The position numbers and the translations under genes are program-made. DNA of 64,000 bases from contig JAIUNU010000018.1 in NCBI GenBank assembly GCA_020161365.1, forward strand, positions 1 through 64,000. The letters are read 5' to 3'. The DNA is from Pseudomonadota bacterium. Lineage in GTDB: Bacteria; Pseudomonadota; Alphaproteobacteria; Caulobacterales; Caulobacteraceae. The notes beneath the pieces are model-generated. The model did not search any database, was not told the origin of the DNA, and saw only the letters and a list, made by a program, of their open reading frames with translations. Shown here one piece after another: positions 59,871 through 64,000 of the stretch (the first letter of the stretch is position 1; every line of letters begins with the position of its first letter).

Positions 59871-61895
59871 CTATTTCAGCCCGAGCTTGGCCGCGATCTC
59901 GGCCCACGGCACGAGCTTGAAGTTCTGGGCCTCGGGCGGGGAGATGTTGCGGCCGTCCTGCGCGACGAAGGCGCCGGCTTCCAGGCCCGCGCCGACCGAG
60001 GCGCTGCTGACGTCCAGGCCATCGGTTTCGGAGACGCCATCCACGCCGTTGGAGCCATTGGCGGTCACCGCAAAGCTGCCGACATAGGCGTTGGCGCCCT
60101 CACGGCGGAAGACGGCGTAGGTGTTGTTGCCCTGGCTGGAGACAACTAGGTAGCCCTTGCCGTTGGGCTGCGCGTAGAGGCCGACACCTTCCAGATCGTC
60201 CTTGAGCGCGGGGTTGTCGGCAACGCGGGCGATCGCGGTCTTGGCCGATCCCGCCTTGGCGTCAGCGCTCAGTTTCCACAGCGCCACGTCCTCCTCGGCC
60301 ACGTAGAGCGCGCCGGTCTCGTCGTCGGCGACGCAGCCTTCGGTCTGAGTGTCGAACCGCACGTCGCGCACGGCCCTGGCCACGACCTTGCCAGCCCCGT
60401 TGTCGGACAGCTGGAACTGTCGCACCAGCCCCTCGGGATCGGAGATGAAGGCGAACGTTCCGCCCTTGCGGTCGCGATACAGGCAAAGCCCGTAGGGATC
60501 GCTGAGCCCGGTGGCCTGGATCCCGTCGGCGACGCTGGTCAGCAGCCGGGTTTCGGGATCGATGGTGTAGAGGGCGACCGCCTTGTGCGTGCGGTCGCTT
60601 GCGGCCACCAGGGTGACGGTTTTGCCGCCCAGCTTGAAGCCGCCCCGCAGGTCCACGTTGTTCATCTTGCCGTCGGCAAGGTACTGCAGGCGCTTGCCCG
60701 ACAGGTCGTAGACCAGCATGCCGCCCTTCTTGTCGGTGGCGATGATCGCGCTCTTCGCCGGATCGGTGGGGTGGACCCAGATGGCGGGATCGTCCGCGGC
60801 GTCGCCGTCATGGCCCACGGGTTCGGTCTCCATCGTCGCCTGGGTCAGGGCGACCCGGCTCTTGGCGACCGGAGGCGCATCCTCCCCGAGCGGCAGCTTC
60901 AGGGCGGCGGCGACATCTGCCCAAGACACGACCTTGCTGTTGCCGCCGGCCTTGCGATCATCCGCGATCAGCAGGGCTCCGCCGGGAAGGCTCGCGCCGA
61001 CCGGGGCGCGCAGGCCAAACAGACCCGAGGGGCTCTCGATCGCCGGCGCGCCGTTCGCAGTCACCCGGAAGGCGCCGACGAAGCGATCGTCGGCGGAGCG
61101 GTCATAGACGTTGTAGTCGCCGGCGTCGGCGTTGGCCGCCACCAGATAGTTCGCGCCTGCGCCGCCGTTGATCACGGCCAGGCCAGCGACCTCGCCGGCG
61201 ATGCGGCCCAGGCGGTTGGCGTCGATCAGCGTGGGCGCCGGATCGGCCTCCGGATCGGCGTCATAGCGCCAGACGCCGACGGCCTCCTGCGCCACATAGA
61301 GCGCGCCGCTGGCGTCGTCGGCGACGCAGTACTTCGCTTCGGACGACAGGCGCAGGCGACGCAGCACGCGCCCGTCGATCTGACCATCCGTGGTCGGATA
61401 AAGCAGCCACTGATCCAGCTGGCCCTCGCGCCCCATGACGAAGGCGTAGAGCGCACCATCACGCGCGCTGCGGTGCAGGCAGACGCCTTCACCCGAAAAG
61501 CCCAGTTGGATCGGCCGGGCGTCGACCGCTACGATCTGGCCCGTTGCATAGTCCCGGCCGAACACGCGCAGGCGGCCGGCCTGACGATCCAGCGCCACGA
61601 CGAGGGCGCGCGCGCCGTCCTCGCGGGCGTCGACCGCATAGACCTCGCCGCCCGGTACGGCGGCCGTGCGCTGACCGTTCAGGTCGTAGATTTCAAGGCC
61701 GCCCAGTTCACCGGTCGCGGCGATGACGCTCTTTCGTGGATCGGCGGGATTGCGGAGCACCACCACCCCATTGGCGCCGCCGCGGGCGGTGGGCGTGGTC
61801 GCGCTGACGACGCTGACGCCGGGCGTGGTTTGGGCCAACGCCGGCGCGGCGGTCATCAGCGCCAGCAGGCTGGCGGCGAGTTTCAGTCGAGTCAT
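59871..61895 (-). CDS. Secreted beta-propeller phytase with two phytase domains
   Basis: The 674-residue product has a signal peptide (1-21, ending APALAQ) and two tandem beta-propeller phytase modules. The C-terminal one (about 350-674) has DPAIWVHPTD, LSDPYGLCLYRD, EGCVADDETGALYVAEED and the Ca-binding acidic residues. The N-terminal one (about 30-340) lacks the DPAIWVHP-type segment and is probably incomplete. It releases phosphate from phytate. An alternative name is 3-phytase. It stands alone, convergent with the GT4 gene, and may respond to phosphate. Confidence 0.9.
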   Translation of the reverse strand: MTRLKLAASLLALMTAAPALAQTTPGVSVVSATTPTARGGANGVVVLRNPADPRKSVIAATGELGGLEIYDLNGQRTAAVPGGEVYAVDAREDGARALVVALDRQAGRLRVFGRDYATGQIVAVDARPIQLGFSGEGVCLHRSARDGALYAFVMGREGQLDQWLLYPTTDGQIDGRVLRRLRLSSEAKYCVADDASGALYVAQEAVGVWRYDADPEADPAPTLIDANRLGRIAGEVAGLAVINGGAGANYLVAANADAGDYNVYDRSADDRFVGAFRVTANGAPAIESPSGLFGLRAPVGASLPGGALLIADDRKAGGNSKVVSWADVAAALKLPLGEDAPPVAKSRVALTQATMETEPVGHDGDAADDPAIWVHPTDPAKSAIIATDKKGGMLVYDLSGKRLQYLADGKMNNVDLRGGFKLGGKTVTLVAASDRTHKAVALYTIDPETRLLTSVADGIQATGLSDPYGLCLYRDRKGGTFAFISDPEGLVRQFQLSDNGAGKVVARAVRDVRFDTQTEGCVADDETGALYVAEEDVALWKLSADAKAGSAKTAIARVADNPALKDDLEGVGLYAQPNGKGYLVVSSQGNNTYAVFRREGANAYVGSFAVTANGSNGVDGVSETDGLDVSSASVGAGLEAGAFVAQDGRNISPPEAQNFKLVPWAEIAAKLGLK

Positions 61896-62177
61896 GGCGG
61901 CGCCCCTCTTGTTCTTCGATCTGCTTGGCGGGAACTAGACCCCCAACGCTGACGGGAAGCTGACGGAACCGCGACAGATTTTGCACGCTGCGAGGTCCGC
62001 CTCGCCGCCCGTGGTGACGCTCAACGCCTTGACGTCGTCGTTTTTGCCTTCGAAGTTGGCGCCAGGGAGAGCGGCTTGAGGCGCATCCCAGTGTTTCAAG
62101 CGAATGCCATGAAAGTCGGGTAGGGGGCTTCATTCGAGGGCGCGCCGCCGATCTCGCGCGCCAGGGGATGCTACGCA
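61896..62177. other. Non-coding gap between phytase and small HTH-like gene
   Basis: 282 bp without a credible gene. The promoter of the phytase should lie at its left side (reading left). No inverted repeat or regulator box could be recognised. Confidence 0.5.
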
Positions 62178-62399
62178 ATGCTTGATCTTGTCACCGTCAC
62201 GGCCGAGGAGTTCGCCGACCTGCGCGCCAGTCTGCCGGCGATTACTGACCGCTATCTCTTCGACGTGTTCGGCATCAGCGAGACGACCTGGGTCAAGCTG
62301 CGCAAGGGCCTGCCGATCAAGCGCGTGACCCTGGAGCGGGCGCTGGCCAAGCGCGAGCGCTGGCGAGCCCAGGGCGGCGCCAGCCGGGTCGCGGCCTGA
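62178..62399 (+). CDS. Small basic helix-turn-helix-like protein
   Basis: The 73-residue product has helices ITDRYLFDVFGISETTWVKLRKGLPIKRVTLERALAKRERW (about 22-62), which look like a small DNA-binding helix-turn-helix domain. No family is recognised. AGGGGATG stands 11 bases upstream of the ATG at 62178. It is followed by the PepSY operon after 113 bp. Confidence 0.6.
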   Translation: MLDLVTVTAEEFADLRASLPAITDRYLFDVFGISETTWVKLRKGLPIKRVTLERALAKRERWRAQGGASRVAA

Positions 62400-62512
62400 C
62401 CAGAAGCCGCCCGCGCGCTCGCACATTGTAGCGAAGTCGCCCGGACGGAGCGATGATCCGGCGTTGCGGCGCGTCAGCCGCGTGTCAGGATGGTCGTGGA
62501 ATCGTCAGGTCC

Positions 62513-62845
62513 ATGATCCAGTCCCAATCCATATTCCGCGCTGCTGTGATCGCCCTGGTCGTCTCGGCCGGGATGAGCGGCGCGTCCGCTCTCGCCAGCG
62601 AGAGCAAGAAGAAGAACCACGAGGTGGCGCGCCAGGCGCTGCTTCGCAAGGAGGTTCTGCCGCTGACACAGATTCTGGCGATCGCCGCCCGGCGCGCGCC
62701 GGGCGAGGTCATCGAGGTCGAGTTGGAGGACGCCGGGGGCGGGCGGCTGAAATACGATCTGAAGATCCTGGCCAAGAATGGGCGTGTGCGGGAACTTGAG
62801 CTCGACGCCAAGACGGGCGCGACCCTGAAGCTTGAGGACGACTGA
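62513..62845 (+). CDS. Exported PepSY-domain protein
   Basis: The 110-residue product has a signal peptide (1-28, AGMSGASALA). One PepSY domain (about 38-110) follows, with EVLPLTQILAIAARRAPGEVIEVELED, YDLKILAKNGRVRELELDAKTG. PepSY proteins often bind peptides or cations and serve as inputs to two-component systems. It directly abuts the response regulator gene (stop to GTG with no gap). The ATG at 62513 begins the signal peptide. Confidence 0.85.
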   Translation: MIQSQSIFRAAVIALVVSAGMSGASALASESKKKNHEVARQALLRKEVLPLTQILAIAARRAPGEVIEVELEDAGGGRLKYDLKILAKNGRVRELELDAKTGATLKLEDD

Positions 62846-63511
62846 GTGCGGGCTCTGATTGTCGAGGACGATCCCGTTGTTGGTCTGGACCTGAGCAAGG
62901 CGCTGAGCGGGGCCGGCTTCGTGGTCGATCTCGCGCGCGACGGCGAGGACGCTTCGTTCCGGGGCGAGGTCGAGGACTACGCGGTTGCGATCCTGGACCT
63001 CGGACTGCCGCGTCTCGACGGTCTGTCGGTGCTGCGACGTTGGCGGGCCAATGATCGGACCTTCCCGGTGCTGATCCTGTCGGCGCGCGGTGACTGGACC
63101 GAGAAGGTCGAGGGCATCGAGGCCGGCGCCGATGATTACCTGGCCAAGCCCTTCGAGATGGGCGAGCTGCTGGCCCGGGCCAGGAGTCTCGTGCGCCGGG
63201 CCGCCGGCCGTATGTCGCCGGTGATCGAGGCCGGCCGTCTGGCGCTGGACACCCGCAGGATGTCCGCCACGCTGGATGGCGCGGCGGTCCGGCTTTCGCC
63301 GCTGGAGTTCCGCCTGCTGGACTGCCTGGCGCACAATCCCGGCCGCGCCGTGTCGGCGGGGGAGCTGGCCGAGCAACTGTACGGTGTGGCCGACACCGCC
63401 GACACAAACGCTATCGAGGCCCTGGTGACGCGTCTGCGCCGCAAGGTGGGGGCGGACGTCATCGAGACGCGCCGAGGCTTCGGCTATCTGCTGTCCGGCG
63501 GGGCCGCGTGA
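62846..63511 (+). CDS. OmpR-family response regulator
   Basis: The 221-residue protein has a receiver (acidic pocket D8-D9, phospho-acceptor D51 in ILDLGLPRLDG, Lys in LAKPFEMGE) and a C-terminal winged-helix DNA-binding domain (about 130-218, with ALVTRLRRKVGADVIETRRGFGYLL). The start is GTG at 62846, directly after the PepSY stop. Its stop overlaps the kinase start by GTGA. It resembles QseB/TctD/PmrA-type regulators. Confidence 0.92.
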   Translation: MRALIVEDDPVVGLDLSKALSGAGFVVDLARDGEDASFRGEVEDYAVAILDLGLPRLDGLSVLRRWRANDRTFPVLILSARGDWTEKVEGIEAGADDYLAKPFEMGELLARARSLVRRAAGRMSPVIEAGRLALDTRRMSATLDGAAVRLSPLEFRLLDCLAHNPGRAVSAGELAEQLYGVADTADTNAIEALVTRLRRKVGADVIETRRGFGYLLSGGAA

Positions 63512-64000
63512 GGCGCGGTTCGCTGCGATGGCGGCTGATCGCGGGCGGCATGCTGGCGATCCTGGCGGCGCTGGTCGTCGCGTGGCTAGCCATGATCTGG
63601 TTGTTCGATCGTCACATCGTTCGCCGCGAAACGGCCGAGCTGAGCCGGACGGGCGAGGCGCTGGCGGCCGGACTGAAGCTGAAGCCTGACGGCGCGCCGG
63701 TCGTCCAGGCGGCGTTGCCCGATCCTCGGCTCTCCCGGCCGGCCGGCGGGCTGTATTGGCAGGTCTCGACGCCGCAAGGCGCCGATCGGTCGGTGTCGTT
63801 GTGGGACCAGGCGCTTGGACCGCCGAGTGTCGCGCCTGTCAAAGAGTGGGCGTCGCGTGTCGCCGCCGGACCTTTCGACGACGAAATCCTGCTGGTCGAG
63901 CGATCGGTGCGGCCCGATCGCGGTGGGCCGGCCGTGCTGATCCAGGTCGCCAGTGACCAGAAGGCCCTCCGCGCCGCCCGAGAGTCGTTTGGCCGGGACC
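63508..64000 (+). CDS. Sensor histidine kinase, N-terminal part (cut by window end)
   Basis: The product starts with GTG at 63508, has a membrane helix at residues 11-34 and then a periplasmic sensory region. The window ends before the second helix, HAMP, HisKA and ATPase domains. Its place behind an OmpR-type regulator identifies it as the partner kinase. Confidence 0.85.
   Translation, partial: MRRGSLRWRLIAGGMLAILAALVVAWLAMIWLFDRHIVRRETAELSRTGEALAAGLKLKPDGAPVVQAALPDPRLSRPAGGLYWQVSTPQGADRSVSLWDQALGPPSVAPVKEWASRVAAGPFDDEILLVERSVRPDRGGPAVLIQVASDQKALRAARESFGRD

Overview
The window is high-GC alphaproteobacterial chromosome and almost certainly Caulobacter (C. vibrioides/C. segnis group). The basis is a divK-pleD operon whose DivK appears from memory to differ from the C. 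crescentus protein at only a few positions, a complete holdfast-synthesis (hfs) locus, and clpS-clpA, gatCAB and pyrBC-like genes with Caulobacter-type sequences. Coding density is high, genes often overlap by ATGA or GTGA, and GTG/TTG starts are frequent.

Layout. 1-7.7 kb: a DUF4287 protein, a HIT hydrolase, a BLUF photoreceptor, clpA and clpS (N-end-rule proteolysis), a zinc-ribbon DinB polymerase, and fructokinase mak with a HAD hydrolase. 7.8-9.6 kb: divK and pleD, the polarity and c-di-GMP regulators. 9.6-19.1 kb: housekeeping and degradative enzymes (PhoK-like phosphatase, rpmG, NUDIX, M20 peptidase, aminotransferase, CE2-type esterase, RNase R), with several palindromic intergenic repeats. 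19.4-31.8 kb: topA, a TonB-like protein, a TPR-methyltransferase, dprA, plsY, a pyrC-like gene whose metal ligands are missing, pyrB and small exported proteins. 31.9-36.7 kb: ruvX and gatCAB. 36.7-38.7 kb: exported small proteins, a decayed glutathione S-transferase remnant and a Sel1-like small protein.

38.7-47.8 kb is the holdfast locus: hfsD diverges from hfsABC, and hfsEFGH reads back toward hfsC. Together they encode priming (HfsE), further glycosyl transfer (HfsG), flipping (HfsF), polymerisation (HfsC), deacetylation (HfsH) and export (HfsA, HfsB, HfsD) of the adhesin. It stands next to pleD, whose c-di-GMP output is known to influence the swarmer-to-stalked transition.

At 47.9 kb a tRNA-Ser(GCU) gene is the left border of a 5.0-kb integrated element (47961-53003) flanked by a 15-bp direct repeat of the tRNA 3' end. 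It carries a P4-type integrase, an excisionase-like HTH protein, an AT-rich gene of unknown function and a tightly overlapping set of small genes including an HUH-type replication-like protein. All read leftward. This is the best candidate for an undescribed system in the window.

53.0-59.8 kb is a second envelope cluster: an LptF/LptG-type permease, three GT4 glycosyltransferases, a flippase-like membrane protein and a beta-propeller protein. 59.9-64 kb has a two-domain beta-propeller phytase, a small HTH-like ORF and a PepSY/response-regulator/histidine-kinase operon cut by the window end. All functional calls rest on reading motifs by eye; no database search was run.
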